Positions 12,480 through 26,230 are shown, counted from the stretch's first letter. The stretch: 64,000 nucleotides of DNA from Lucinisca nassula (GCA_963580285.1 OY757017.1:113679245-113743244); one strand, 5' to 3'. The notes: a model not told the origin generated them from the sequence alone. Numbers and translations are program-made.

Positions 12480-14062
12480 TTCTATGATTTGACCTACTGG
12501 CCTACTTTTTGACCTGACATGACCCATATTCAAACTTGACCGAGATATGTCATGATGATCATTCTGAGCAAGTTTGATTATAATTGGACAAAATTGTGTC
12601 AGGATGATCATTCTGAGCAAGTTTGATTATAATTTGACCAAAATTGTGGCCTCTAAGGTGTTCACAAGGTTTTTCTATGATTTGACCTGCTGAACTACTT
12701 TTTAACCCTACATGATCCATATTCAAACCTGAATGAGATATTGACACAATGATCAAACTGAGCAAAGTTGATGATGATTGGATCAAAAGTGTTGCCTCTA
12801 GTGTTCACAAAGTTTTTCTATGATTTGAACTACTGACCTATTTTTGACTCGAATTGACCCATATTCGAACTTGACCGAGATATTGTCATGATGATCATTC
12901 TGAGCAAGTTTAATTATGATTGGATAAAAAATTGTGGCCTCTTGAGTGTTCACAAGATTTTTCTACGATTTGACCGGCTGACCTACTTTTTTACCCGACA
13001 TGGCCCCTATTCGAATTTGACTGAGACATTGTCACAATGACCATTGTGAGCAAGATTAATGATGATTGGACCAAAACTGTGGCCTTCTGAGTGTTCACAA
13101 GGTTCTTATATGATTTGACCTACTGACCTACTTTTTGACCTGACATGACCCATATTCAACCATGACCGAGATATTGTCAGGATGATCATTTCTGAGCATG
13201 TTTGATTATGATTGGACCAAAAATGTGGCCTCTAGGGGGTTCACAAGGTTTTTCTATGATTTGACTCGCTGACCTACTTTTTAACCCGACATGACCCATA
13301 TTCCAACTTGACTGAAATATTGTCGCAATGATAATTCTGAGCAAGTTTGATCATGATTGGACCAAAACTGTGGCATCCAGAGTGTTCACAAGGTTTTTCT
13401 ATGCTTTGACCTACTGACCTACTTTTTGACCCGACATGACCCATATTAAAACTTGACCAAGATATTGTCATGATGATCATTCTTAGCAAGTTTGTTTATA
13501 ATTGGACCAAAACTGTGGCCTCTAGTGTTCACAAGGTTTTTCTATGATTTGACCCGCTGACCTACTTTTTGACCCGACATGACCCATATTCATTCTTAAG
13601 CAAAATATTGTCACAATGATCATTCTGAGCAAGTTTGATGATGATTGGACCAAAATTGTGGCCTCTAGAGTGTTCACAAGTTTTTTCTTTAATTTGACCT
13701 ACTGACCTACTTTTTGACCCGAAAAGACCTTTATTCAAACTTAGCCAAGATATTGTCACAATGACCATTCTGAGCAAGATTAATGATTTAACCAAACTTG
13801 TGGCCTCCTGAGTATTCACAAGGTTTTTCTATGATTTGACCTACTGACCTACTTTTCAACCGGACATGACCCATATTCAAACTTGACCGAGATATTGTCA
13901 TGATGATCATTCTGAGCAAGTTTGATTATGATTGGACCAAAATTGTGGCCCCTAGGGTGTTCACAAGGTTTTTATATGATTTGACCCGCTGACCTACTTT
14001 TTAACCCGATATGACCCATATTCGAACTGGACTGAAATATTGTCACAATGGTCATTCTGAGC
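12480..14062 (+). repeat. Tandem array of a 144-bp unit
   Basis: About eleven head-to-tail units of 142-146 bp. Each has 'ttctgagcaagtttgatgat', 'gtggcctctag.gtgttcac', 'aaggtttttctatgatttga' and a TGACCTACTGACCTAC motif or a near copy. The array resumes at 16155-16660 after a 2.1-kb interruption. Related arrays lie at 26230-28215 and 47346-47898. ORFs here are repeat artefacts. Confidence 0.85.
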
Positions 14063-15290
14063 ATGACCCGACGCTAGGCCCTTTTACAGCCAATATTTGG
14101 GAGTTGGCAAATAGTGCGGGCCCAGATCGGACGCCGCATCCGGACGCCGCGGGATGCGGCGTCTGATCGGGGTCTGCATTGTTTGCATAACGCTAGGCCA
14201 TTTTCGAGCCAAGGTTTGGAAGTTGGTGCAGGCCTAGATCGGTGCAGGCCCAGATCGGATGCCGCAAGATGCGGCGTATGATCGCGGGCTGCACTGTTTG
14301 CATAACGCTTGGCCATTTTCCAGCATAAGTTTGGTGGTTGGCAAGCAGTGTGGGCCCGGATTGGACGCTGCAGGATGCGGCGTCTGATCGGGGCCTGCAT
14401 TGTTTGCATAACGCTAGGCCATTTTCCAGCCAAAGTTTGGTGGATGGCAAACAGTGCGTACCCAGATTGGACGATGCAGGATGCGGCGTCTGATCGGGGC
14501 CTGCACTGTTTGCATAACGCTAGGCCATTTTCCAGCCAAAGTTTGGTGGATGGCAAACGGTGCGTACCCGGATTGGACGCTGCAGGATGCGGCGTCTGAT
14601 CGGGGCCTGCACTGTTTGCATAACGCTGGGCCATTTTCCAGCCAAAGATTGGTGGATGGCAGACGGTGCGTACCCAGATTGGACGCTGCAGGATGCGGCG
14701 TCTGATCGGGGCCTGCACTGTTTGCATAACGCTGGGCCATTTTCCAGCCAAGGTTTGGTGGATGGCAAGCAGTGCGGGCCCGGATTGGACGCTGCAGGAT
14801 GCGGCGTCTGATCGGGGCCTGCAATGTTTGCGTAATGCTGTGCCCTTTTCCAGCCAAAATTTGGTAGTTGGCAAGCGGTTTGGGCCTAGATCAGACGCCG
14901 CAGCATGCGGCGTCTGATCGGGGCCTGCACTGTTTGCATAACCATAGGCCATTTTCCACAAAAAAAAATAAAAAAAATCGGTAGTTGGCAAACAGTGCGA
15001 GCCCGGGTCGGACGCAGCGGGATGCGGCGTCTGATCGGGGCCTGCACTGTTTGCATAGCGCTAGGCCATTTTCCAGCCAAAATTTGGTAGTTGGCAAGCA
15101 GTGCGGGCCGAGATCGGACGCCGCAGGATGCGGAGTCTGGTTGGGGCCTACAGTGTTGGCCCAACGATAGGCCATTTTCCAGCCAAAATTTGGTAGTTGG
15201 CAAACGGTGCGGGCCCAGATCGGACGCCGCAGGATGCGGCGTCTGGTCGTGGCCTGCTCTGTTTGCAAAACGCTAGGCCATTTTCCAGCC
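14063..15290. repeat. Tandem array of a 106-bp GC-rich palindrome unit
   Basis: About eleven copies of a unit with period 106-107 bp. Each unit holds an inverted repeat: GCAAACAGTGCG…GGAC, then GCTGCAGGATGCGGCGTC, then GATCGGGGCCTGCACTGTTTGC. This is a tandem amplification of palindrome P. Open frames of up to 305 codons run through it on both strands because the unit lacks stops in several frames. They share one period and are not proteins I can support. Confidence 0.85.
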
Positions 15291-16154
15291 TAAATTTGAA
15301 GGGAGCGCAATCTGACACCCCTGGTTTTCGGGATGAACTTCTGCTGTGTGTAGGGTGGAAGATTCTAATTGGTACAAAAGGGGTTTATATTGTAGTTTTT
15401 TATTATTACTGTTGTTGCTGTCGGAAATATTGTTCTTATTGTTAGATCATTTTATTATTGGTTCGTAGGTATGTTTCTCAGGTGTTCTCCAATTAGTGTA
15501 GATGTAAGTTTGCTTTAGTGCTGTGAGTGTCAGGGGGGGGGGGGGATGAGTTTGTTCCGTTCTATTTGTGGGCGAACAGCGAGGGCTCTGGCGAGACTGT
15601 AAAGATAAGCAGCCGCGACAGAGCCTTAGCTTTTCGCTTTGACATAAGGCATCACTGATAGAGTTACATGATTGTAGCAGCATTGATTTTCAATATTGTT
15701 CATGGGCCAGTTGTTCAGTTGGTTATTGGATCGCTAAAACTTTGATCATTTGTTGTGGCAGGTGTGCTAATAATTTTGCTGTAAAAATGTGAGCAGCTTT
15801 TTCGTATGCAAGGGCTGCTCGCAGTTTTTCAACCAAAAAAAAAAAAAAATACATATTAAACTTGTTAGAACAGCTAACAATATGACCACTAAAGAGCTTG
15901 TTGGACTACCGATGCTTTGAACAGCTGGTCCTAGGTTTTTGGCGCCAAACAGGGTTGCGACGTTATGATGTCGGGAATCCGACGTCATGACGCCGCGGCA
16001 ACGTTTGGCATAACAAAAACATTAAATATGGTGGAAAGATGAATAGGAAAAATATGTGATAGCTTGAAAGAAAAATCCGTGAAAAAGGCTGTAAAAAGCC
16101 GAAACGTCTGGAGATTGTGAAGAATTATTGTGATAATAAATGTTATAAAACTGT
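15291..16154. other. Unique stretch with an inverted-repeat element and a hammerhead-like motif
   Basis: Contains inverted-repeat element I at 15703-15933 (ends GGGCCAGTTGTTCA / GAACAGCTGGTCC, sister at 49508-49727). It also contains the motif GGCTGTAAAAAGCCGAAACG at 16087-16106, which resembles stem II and the GAAAC core of hammerhead ribozymes found in Penelope-like elements. No gene seen. Confidence 0.4.
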
Positions 16155-16778
16155 TTGTGCGTCAAAGGCATTCTGAGCAAGTTTCATGATAATTGGACCA
16201 AAACAGTGGCCTTCAGAGTGTTCACAAGGTTTTTCTATGATTTGACCTACTGACCTACTTTTTGACCGGACATGACCCATATTCGAACTTGACCAAGATA
16301 TTGTCATGATGATCATTCTGAGCAAGTTTGATTATGATTGGACCAAAATTGTGGCCTCTAGGGTGTTCACAAGGTTTTTCTATGATTTGACCCGCTGACC
16401 TACTTTTTAAGCCGACATGATCCATATTCAAACTTCACTAAAATATTGTCACAATGATCATTCTGAGCAAGTTTGATGATGATTGGACCAAAATTGTGGC
16501 CTCTCGAGTGTTCACAAGGTTTTTCTATGATTTGACCTACTGACCTACTTTTTTACCCGACATGACCCAAATTCGAACTTGACCGAGATATTGTCATGAT
16601 TATCATTCTGAGCAAGTTTGATGATAATTGGACCAAAACTGTGGCCTCTAGTGTGTTCACAAGAAAAAGTTTACGCACGGACGACGCACGACGGACGACG
16701 GACGACGCACGACGCACGACGACGCCGGACATCTTACTGTCACAAAAGCTCACCATGACCTTCGGTCAGGTGAGCTAA
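16155..16778 (+). mobile_element. 3' end of a tandem-core element (144-bp family)
   Basis: Four more 144-bp units, an ACGACGCACGACGG microsatellite (16672-16730), then the hairpin at 16747-16776 (AGCTCACCATGACC, loop TTC, GGTCAGGTGAGCT) and a CTAA end. The hairpin is perfect apart from one unpaired A. Confidence 0.75.
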
Positions 16779-18452
16779 AAATAACAGCAAAATACCAACA
16801 CCAAAGATTTTAGATTAAACATATTTTATTGCATGAAACACAATGGGATTGGATACAAGTTATACAACATTAGTAAATCCTCTCCCTAAACATTAACAGA
16901 TAACAGCACATAACCAACACCAAAACTACCGCCATAGAATGGGTCAGCAGCATATGCCACTGGGGGGCTTAAAGAATCTTTGCCTTAGGTAAGGAGGAGG
17001 AGCAAATTCCTTTAAGAGTAGACTCCTTTTGTATTGGGACAGGGCTTATAGAAAAGCAAACAGGAAGTCCCCAAAAATGTCTCCCTTTGAAAAATGGCAG
17101 AAAAATCTGCCAGGTGTTCCAATTCCCCTTAGCTGCAGAAGTAGCCTGACATTACTTAGTACAAACACAACTAGACCAAGCAAGCAGGGTTCCCTATGTA
17201 TCCTAAGCCAGTACCACCTGTCATCACAAATTTAACCCTTAAGATGCTGAGAAAAACTACATCTGAAAATGTTGTCAGCTTATTTCGTCATCTGAATCTT
17301 CTTGCAAACTTTTCAGAAATACTTTTTCATACAGGAAAACAGTGTGGACCCAGATCAGACTGCTCCAAAAGGATACGTTGTAAGACCCCTAGAGGAGCAG
17401 TCTGATCTGGGTCCACACTGTTTGCAAAAATGACTTTTAAAGTAACCAGCAGACGATTCGACGAAGCAGACGACAGTAGGCGTAACTGGTGTTTTATGGG
17501 TTTACACTACCATGTACACAACGCAGTTCAATAAAAGGTTCAGGTTTATATTTGCATTTTTTTCCAGATTTCTGCTCAAAATATGGAGCATGGGTGTTTG
17601 TTTGAACTACATATATATCCAGTATCAGTATTTTTGATCAAAAAGGAAAAAATAATGTATCCCCTGTAACTCCGACTTTTCCCAATGTGAACCAACATGT
17701 ACAAGATTATTTATTACACAGACACAGTGAAGATGCTTGTGTTGAGCCGTTATAGTGAAAGACAGTGTGCATGTAAGCTCCATGGAACCAGTTAACTCTT
17801 ATCATGCTGTTCACAACAACCCCTATCTTTGGAAACAGTGTAGATCCAGATCTGATCAGGATCTACACTGTCTGACATTAAATTTATGACTTTGTAGGAA
17901 TAAATTACATCAAGTAATCGGATTGGTTCAAAGTCAGAAATGGGTGTGGCTAAACTGAATATTCAGCAAGATAAGGGTTAAGTGGTTAAAACAGGCAGCA
18001 AATATTTTATTGCTTTTAGCTGACTCTGCTGATGAACAGGCTTGTCTGTTACATCACTGGAGTCCATTGACCCATGTGTGCTGTCAGTGCTTAGATTTGT
18101 ATCCATTTAACACCGCAAAAATCCTTAAACTTCGGACACCTTAGGGACTTGCTGTAATTCTCCTAAAATTTTATCAAATTTGTTTGCTTGATCCTGCATG
18201 GAGTCCAACAAGAGCTCTGCAAGTGGGGTATTATACACCCATTAACCCTTGTCCTGTTGAACCCAGATATGTCTTATCTTTCAAACAATGTAGATCCAGA
18301 TCAGATGGCTTCTGAAGAAGCCATCTGATCAGGACCTTCATTGTTTGTCATTCAGTTTATGAATTTGTCACAAAAATTTGCATCAAGTGATCTGATTGGC
18401 TGATAATCAGTAGTGGGTGTACCATATTTAAATATTCAGCAGGTCAAGGGTT
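16779..18452. repeat. Cluster of small inverted-repeat elements
   Basis: Fragment of element G at 16957-17132. Palindrome P with a 30-bp loop at 17335-17427. Two copies of inverted-repeat element M (ends like TTAACCCTTATCTTGCTG and its inverse, with palindrome P in the middle) at about 17790-17982 and 18242-18452. The remaining sequence shows no gene. Confidence 0.6.
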
Positions 18453-20130
18453 AATATTTGCTCGACTGCAACCTCGAATCAATATGAACTGCTCTATATC
18501 ATAGTCTTACTACATATCAAGTTTCAGCAAGATCAGATCTGAATTGTAGGAGTTAGCTGGAAACAAAAAGTTGAGAGAACTTTTCTAAGGGTTACTTATC
18601 ATGTGGATATTTGGTGGACCATAACCTCTAAACATATAAGCTGTTCCACATCGTGGTCAAACTATATATCAAGTTTCAGCTTGATCAAATGTTTACTGTA
18701 GGAGGACTTAGCCAGAGATGTTAAATGTTCACAAACTTTCCAAAGGGGGATAACTCAAGTATTTGGTGGACTGTAACCTCGAAACAATATGCACTGCTCT
18801 ACATCATGGTATAACTATATATCAAGTTTCGGCTTGACAGGATCTAGATTGCAGGCGAAGTTAGCCGAAACAAAATGTTTCCAGAAACTTTGAAGGGGCA
18901 TAACTTTGCTTTTATTTGGTGGACCAAAACTTAAAAACTAGATCACTGACCACTTCAGAAAGGAGCCCACAAAAAGCTGTCAAAGAGGTATGGTACAAGT
19001 TTTTGTCAGAATGGTAAGTATGTGTGTGAAGTTTCATGAGAGAAAGGCAAATACTTTTAAGTTATGACCAAAGTTAGGCTTTTCGGTTAAGGCAGAATTC
19101 AGGTCTTGTGATGGTTAGTATGTGTGTGAAGTGTCATGAGCATAGAGCAAATAATTTGGAAGTTATGACCAAGGATAAGTTATTTGGTTAAGGCATGACA
19201 AACACATGGAAAAAAGAAATATAGCTATGGCCCATTGTCAGATGGTAGGTCTTGTAATGGATAGTATGTGTGAGAAGTTTCATGAGAGTAGGGCAAATTC
19301 CTCTGATGTTATGACCAAGGTTAAGTTTTTCGGTTAAGGTGTAACAAACACACGGACAAAAGAAATAAATTTATGGCAGGTGTTAAGCCCTACCAACATG
19401 CCCTGCTCCACATCACGGTTTAACTGAATATCAAGCTTCAGCTGGATCAAATGATAATTGTGGGAGTAAGCCAGAAACTAAATTTTTTTACAGAAATATT
19501 CAAATTTGTGGTGAACAATATACGCTTCACCACCTTATAATCTATCTACCAAATTTCAGCTTCATCCAATGAAAACTGTAGCGTGGGTTATCTGAAAACA
19601 AAATAGTTCACAAAATTTTCAAAGGTCATAATTCTGTACATATTTGGTGGACCGTAACCTCGAAACAATATGCGCTACATCAACTCATAGCCTAACTATC
19701 TACCAAGTTTCAGCTTCATCCAATGAATATTATAGAAACAAAAGAGTTCACAATATTTACAAAGAGGTGTAACTTTGTAAATATTTGGCAGACTGTAGCC
19801 TCGAAACAATATGCCCTACATCAGCTGATAGTCTTACTACTATCTACCAGGTTTCAACATGATCGGATGAACACTTCAGGAGGAGTTATCCGGGAACAAA
19901 AAGTTTACAGACGGAAAAAACGGACGCTGACCGCATACCATAATACGACAGTTTTTACAATGAGCAAAAATTGCAGACAGAATGGCAAGATGTGTAGACC
20001 CGGATCAGACTACAGCCTGATCTGGGTTTGCACTGTTTGCTTAGGCCTGTCTGTCCCAATACTTAGGATCAATACAGTATGGTCTTATAACACAATCGTT
20101 AGGATCTGAAGAAAATTTATCGTACCTTCA
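18453..20130 (+). repeat. Tandem repeats of an unbounded tandem-core element
   Basis: Units with 'ggtggaccgtaacctcgaaa' and 'tatcaagtttcagcttgatc' run 18460-18900 and 19380-19900. They are separated by three units with 'gttatgaccaaggttaagt' (18960-19370). A short degenerate tail (gacggaaaaaacggacgctg) is at 19910. No terminal hairpin is recognised. Palindrome P remnant at 19975-20040. Confidence 0.55.
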
Positions 20131-20149
20131 CTGCACCAACTGAAATAGC

Positions 20150-20350
20150 CATTTTAACCCTTTTTTGTACCAAATGGAATCTTCCACCTCATATATAGCA
20201 GGAGTCCATTTCAAAATTAAGGGTTGTCATCAAAATTGATTTAGAAAATGGCTGAACTTTTTGCAAACAGTGTAGGCCCTGATCAGGCACGTTCTGCGGC
20301 GTCTGATCTGGGCCTGCACTGTTTGCCCTGGTACCCGTTTTGGGGTTTCC
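20150..20350. mobile_element. Inverted-repeat element N with palindrome P
   Basis: Contains 'accaaatggaatcttccacc', 'aaaatggctgaactttttgc', then palindrome P (20266-20325). Related copies lie at 49225-49440, 50813-51215, 59480-59690 and, inverted, 60010-60480. 20350-20673 has no gene. Confidence 0.5.
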
Positions 20351-20728
20351 GGAAATGCAAAAATGTATGTTACACCTAAACGCTTTGCAACCAAGCTACT
20401 AACTTTGTTGCATTGAAAAACATAATAAAGTAATGCAAAAATAACCCTGAAAATCTATTGACAGATATTTAATGCTCTGCATGCTGGGTATATTTTTCAA
20501 TAGATGATATTTTGGAATATTTTTCTTATTTTTCAAAGAAAGATAAGAAAAATATTAACATTATGCTGTCTGCTGAATTAGCTAGCCCAGAGATTTGCAA
20601 AGCTTAATCATTCATTGGTAATTTGCATGTACCAATTACCAAACATAAAAGTTGAACCAAATCCAACCCTACTCATCACGAACACACTCCTATATAATTT
20701 TGACTCCTTGAACCCGCTCTTATATATA

Positions 20729-22302
20729 CTACTCAAAGTTTGATAGGGATCACTTTTTTAATGCAAAATAATGTCTGGATGAATTAATCAGCTGAATCCA
20801 AATTTGATACATAATGATAGAAAACGTATCCTTCACAAAACCTAGTGATTAATTTTGTCAACTGGTACTGCATTCAAGCGTGACAACAGCAACCGTCTTG
20901 GTACCCCCAAAATTTGCCGTAACACAAAGGGATTTGGACAACTGATTTTTCACAAATTTCCAAATTTGTTTAGACAAACGTGCCTAATAACATGTATGGC
21001 GTCCACGGGTATCAATTACAGTACGACATCGCCTGCACATGCTCGCAATCCGAGTCTGTATCCGGTTTTGTGGAATCAGCTTTCATTCAGCAACCAATGC
21101 ATCTTTGAGCTCATTTAAAGTCCTCGGATGCACAGGTCGGGCTGAAACAGCACGCTGTAGCATGTCCCGTGCATGGCCAATCGGATTTAAGTCCGGTGAC
21201 CGAGCAGGCCAGTCCATACGAACGATTGTCTGACATTCCAGATAGGAATCAGTGACGTTGGCACAGTTGGGACGGGCATTATCGTCCATCAGAATAAAGT
21301 ACGGGCCGATAGCATCTGCATATGGTCTGACAAACTCATTAAGAATCTCATTACAGTACCTCACTGCCATTAACGTTCCATTTACAACAATGCACAAGTC
21401 ACTTTTACCGTTCACGCTTATCCCAGCCCAAACCATGACTGACCCCTATCCATAGCGATCATGCTCTGCCACATTCAAGTCATCGAATGGCTCATTAGAC
21501 ATTGCCACACTAATTGACGTTTTTAGTGAATTTTAGACAGAATCTGGACTCCTCAGTAAACAGTACTGGCGTCAAGTCACGAACCGTCCACCTGACGTAA
21601 GTTCTGGCGAAGTCCAACCGGTCTAGCACATGCTGTTTCGTCAACGGAACACGTACAGCAGGCCTCATGGCATTACGTCCGAAGTCGTGGAGCCCGTTAT
21701 TGACAGTTTGTGTAGAAAGTCGTACTCCAGTTCCGTTCCTAAGCTCGTTATGCAAACGCGTAGCGTTCAGGAACCGTTGACGTCGAGACTGGATCAACAA
21801 GAAATGGACCTGACGTTGAGTTGTAACCCTTTCTCGACCCCATCGCGTCAGTGTGAAGGATTTCGGTTTGTAAGACACCAACTACACATTCGGGAAACCA
21901 CGCTCTGAGACACATTCAGAATCCCAGCAACACGACGTTGAGAGACGCCGGATTCCAACATTCCGACGCCACGATTCATTTCTTCGGGGCTCAGACGGTT
22001 TCTTTATTGTCCCCTAGGCATTTTAGTGTTTCACAAATCAAATGAAGTCCTTTTTACGCTTGGTAAAGGAACACTTACAAGTTTCATTGGTCTGCTGGAA
22101 AGCAGTGCTAGGCAAGATTTTGGGGGTGCATGAGTTCATTTGCGAAGTGTGAGAAGTGTGCACTTTTATGAGTACTAAACTGCACATGAGTTTCTGCTTA
22201 AGATATTTATCAATATACCGAGTATAAATTCTGTCAAGAAATTTTAAATTTTCAGTGCAAAATTTGGTAAACAAAAAGTGATCCCTACCAAACTTTGAGT
22301 AG
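20729..22302 (-). mobile_element. Tc1-type DNA transposon, dead copy
   Basis: A 1574-bp element with terminal inverted repeats CTACTCAAAGTTTGATAGGG (left) and its inverse at the right end (one mismatch in about 30), flanked by TA. The inner strand carries a broken transposase on minus. It is inserted in a foldback element. Confidence 0.9.
21083..22021 (-). pseudogene. Tc1-type transposase pseudogene
   Basis: Reading from ATG at 22021 there is an in-frame TAA after five codons, then an HTH-like region (SPEEMNRGVGMLESGVSQRR), a frameshift near 21880, a readable block (LSTQTVNNGLHDFGRNAM and LTPVLFTEESRFCL), stops near 21500-21430, and a final block (FILMDDNARPNCAN, then WPARSPDLNPIGHARDML). 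In the family the catalytic triad is D, D, E. Here the first Asp is Glu (TEES), the second is kept (MDDNARP), and the third Glu of the usual IEH is Gly (IGH). The copy is inactive. Confidence 0.9.
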
Positions 22303-25300
22303 TATAGTTAAACTGGGGTTTACAGGGGTAAACCATATTTTTTATATTTCTGCTCCAAAATATAGATTGTGGGTACTCGTTAGAACCGCCTCGATGAGCT
22401 GGTTCTAACGAGTACACACAATCTATATTTTCAGTGGAAATAAGAACAATGGTTCGCTCACCTGTGTGTCACTGTCTCGAGTATATTCTATTTTTAGCTC
22501 TGGTGGCCATCTTGTTCATCAGCAGAGTGATTTTAGCTTATTTGGTAGGGAGTAACCTAGGCATCATTCCAGTGAAGTCTGAATCAAATTGGTCTTAGGG
22601 TTTAGGAGTTCATGTTTGAATCAAATTTACAATATTTTTCCATTTTCAGCTCTGGTGGCCATTTTGTTCATCGGAGCAAGATCGTTTAAGCCTTTTTAGT
22701 AGAGGGTCATCTAAGCAACATTACTTCGAAGTTTGAATGAAATTGGCCCAAGGGTACAGGAGAAATTGTTGTTTGAAGATTTTTTTTATTTTTAGCTCTG
22801 GCAGCCATCTTGTTCATTGGCGTGGAATGAGTTTTAACTATTTTGGTAGAGAGTCAGCTAGGCAACATTCCTGTGAAGTTTTAAATCCAATTGACCCAAG
22901 GGTTTAGGAGTTCGCATTTGAAGCAAATTTACAATTTTTTTCTATTTTTAGCTCTTGTGACCATTTGTTAATCGTTTATGCTATTTTCCTAGAGGGTCAT
23001 CTACACAACATTCCAATGAAGTTTAGAAGCCTTCATGGTGAAGTGGTCATGCTACTTGCCTTGTAAACCAGGGGTAGCAGGATCGATCCCGGGCTTCTCC
23101 AGTCTTTCAAAGTAGAAGTAAAACAAAGATCAGGAATTGATACAATTAACTTACTCCATCCATAAAAGACACCAAAGGGAAAGAAATACAAACATTAAGC
23201 GACCAGACCATAATGGAAACCTAAACAAAGGAAGGCCATATGGACAGTTACTTTCCCACAAAATGGCCATATGGCCATCCAAAATTAAAAGACACAAGTG
23301 ATACACACAGTAAGTAACAAACAACAACATAAATAAATCGCCACAGAAGAGCCGCCTTGGAAAGGTCAGTGGAAGATTTCCACTGGGGGGCTTAAATCGA
23401 TTTTACGTGACCACAATCAAACCCACAAACAAACGGACAGTGCAAAAACTATATGCCCTCCTTCGGGGGCATAAAATACGGGGGCATAAAAATACTTAAT
23501 CTGAGCCTTCAGGATAAAGGTCAGTAAATGACCTTGACCTATGGAATTGATGAACTTGGATTCAGCTGATTGCAAATATCATTTCTGATGCCACAAGCTA
23601 CCATGCATTAAAAAAAATCCACTGTTGTGCCTTTTTTCCATACAAATGTCTGAGTAACCAAATTTGACCTTGTCGTAAAGCAGGTCAAGGTCAACCAAAG
23701 GTCATCATTTAAAAAACTTGGAAGGGCCCCCCAAGTCCCCGATGCTGGATACCAAGTTTCAATGTCATCGGCCACTGGGTTCCTGAGAAGAAGATTTTTA
23801 AAGGTTTTTACCAAATATGGGCAATGACCGGTCACAGGTCAAAAATTTTGCATGGTTGGGAAGCCCTTGTCACAAGCATACATGTGATATTTTCTTGGAC
23901 CCAAATAGGGAGATTTTGATTTTCAGATAGGGAGATTGGGGTCCCAAATAGGGAGATTTTTTCTGCGGTAAAAAGTGATGTTAATTTTGGTTAAAATTTA
24001 CATCTGAAGCACCTTTTCACCCATAACATGCCAACACGACAATTGTTGTCTGCTTTGTCGTCTGTCATCTGCATTAAACATTTTTGAAAACAGTGTGGAC
24101 CCTGATCAGACTGCAGAGCAGTCTGATGAGGGTCCACACTGTTTGCCTTTGTGAAAAAATATGTTATTAAAGCTTGGAAGAAGAAATGCAGCAGATGACA
24201 AACTTCCATTTTGACTTTTAATAGACAGACAATTTCTTAGAGGAACGATCAAAGAACAAGCACTGACCAATAGATCGGCATTAAATACCCACCTAGCGCC
24301 TGGCAGAAAAAAACAACATTCAGAATACCCGCATAGCAAAAAATCTGACATACATTTACTCATACTCTTACACCCCTTCTCTTATCAAGTTGCTTTTTTT
24401 GTGTGTGTGTGTGGGGGGGGGGGGGGGGTGCGTGGGGGGATGCATGCATGATTGCGGTTATGAAATGGTACATACTGTAACTATTTTTTTAAGTTATATT
24501 GCATGTTGTGTATGTTTGCTTATTGTTGAAAATTTGCGCATGTACCTTACTTGATTTCCATTTCTTAGTTTTTATCCAGTGAATAATAAATTAGTAAACT
24601 TCCAAAATGTTTGTTGTTCTTTTATGACCAATCAAGCGCCCCAAATCTAGGGAACTTACTGCAAAAGTCTTGCAGTTTGGATAGCTTCATCTGTAGATCG
24701 GTAAACAAAGCTAAAGATCGTGAAGTACGAAAGTTTTTGTAATGCCTAAATTTTTAAATGCCCATGCTTTTTCCATGGCTACGTTCCCCCAAAACGTGCC
24801 TCGGAACTTAGTCGGATCTTATAAGCATGCATGATTTTACTGATTTAACTTGGGGGCATATTTCTTTCATAAAAGATCCATTAAAAACATGGCAAAAAAT
24901 ATTTTTTCTCGAAGGCTAAAAATGAAACGGGTTTGAATAGAAAATGTCACCCTGCAAAACTCCGGTTCTATGTTTATTAATAAATGAAAAACAGCATACT
25001 GATGCTTAGAAAATAGCAGCGCCTGCTCTGCTCTGTTTTGACGGGAAAAAAATTTAGCGCGTTCATCTGTCGCACGAATTTTCATTGATGTCACATGGGG
25101 CATATTTCTTTCATTTGTTAAAAACGGCAAAATATTTTTCTTGGGTTTAAATAGAAAATGTCACTATGTAATACCCGGGTTCTATGATTAATAAATGAAT
25201 AATGGTTTACTGACGTATGGGGAAAAAAGCAGCGTCTGTTTTGGTAGGAATAATATTTAGCGTCTACACGTGTCAATTACAAAGGGATTAAATAAGATAT

Positions 25301-25579
25301 AACTTGTATATCTTGATTGACTAGTTTTCACACCTTGCCACATTGTTAATTGTTGGCTTATCAATAAGGCCCGCCTAGGGTGTAAACGGTTTAATAGTTT
25401 TGGCAACTTGAGCAAATCAGCGATCATAATTTTGGGGCATAGTTGCTTTTACTGCGTTAAACACTAAAATGGTCGGTCGGCAGAAAGCTACTATAGGAAA
25501 ATTGTCGTGTCGGGAGATTAGGGCCGTCGGACGGGAGACCGGGAGATGGGGTTTGAAATCGGGATATCCCAACGAAATC

Positions 25580-26230
25580 GGCAGATATCACATGTATGCA
25601 CAAGGTACCTACATGCCAAATATGAAGGCTCTATCTTAAACGGTTCAAAAGTATAAGAAAGAAGATCAAAGGTCAAGGTCACAGGTCAAAATTTTTGTAT
25701 AGCTGGAAAGTCCTTGCAACAAGGAACATACATGCCAAATATGAAGGCTCTATCTCAAATAGTTCAAAAGTTATGATAAAGTAGGTCACATGTCAAGGTC
25801 AAAATCACAAATCATTTTTGTATGAATAGGAAGCCCTTGTCACAAGGAAACTACATACCAAATATGAAGGCCCTTTCTCAAATGCTTCAAAAGTTAAAAT
25901 AACATATGTCAAATGTCAAGGTATAGGTCACAGATCATTTTTATGTATGAATAGGAAGCCCTTGTCGCTGTATTTCAAATGCTTCAAAAGTTATGACAAC
26001 GTAGGTCAAACGTCAAGGTCATTGGTTAAAAGTTTTGAATGGTTCAGAAAACCTTGTCACAAGGAACATACATGCCAAATATGAAGGCTCTATCTCATAT
26101 GGTTTGAAAGTTATGATAAAGTAGGTCACAGGTCAAGGTCACAGGTCAAATCTTTACATGAGAGGGAAGCTGTTGTCACAAGGAACCTACATGCCAAATA
26201 TGAAGGCTTTATCTCAAACGGTTCAAAAGT
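25580..26230 (+). repeat. Tandem repeats rich in AGGTCA half-sites
   Basis: About five units of roughly 125 bp with 'catgccaaatatgaaggctc' and a cluster such as AGGTCAAGGTCACAGGTCA. They precede the 144-bp array. Confidence 0.7.

Noticed and set aside
12480..14062. CRISPR-like regular repeats
   Set aside because: Units are contiguous and homologous over their full length with no unique spacers, in a eukaryotic setting; they are tandem repeats.
14074..15276. Long open frames (up to 305 codons) on both strands
   Set aside because: They run through the 106-bp tandem array and repeat with its period on both strands; no domain or start context supports a protein.
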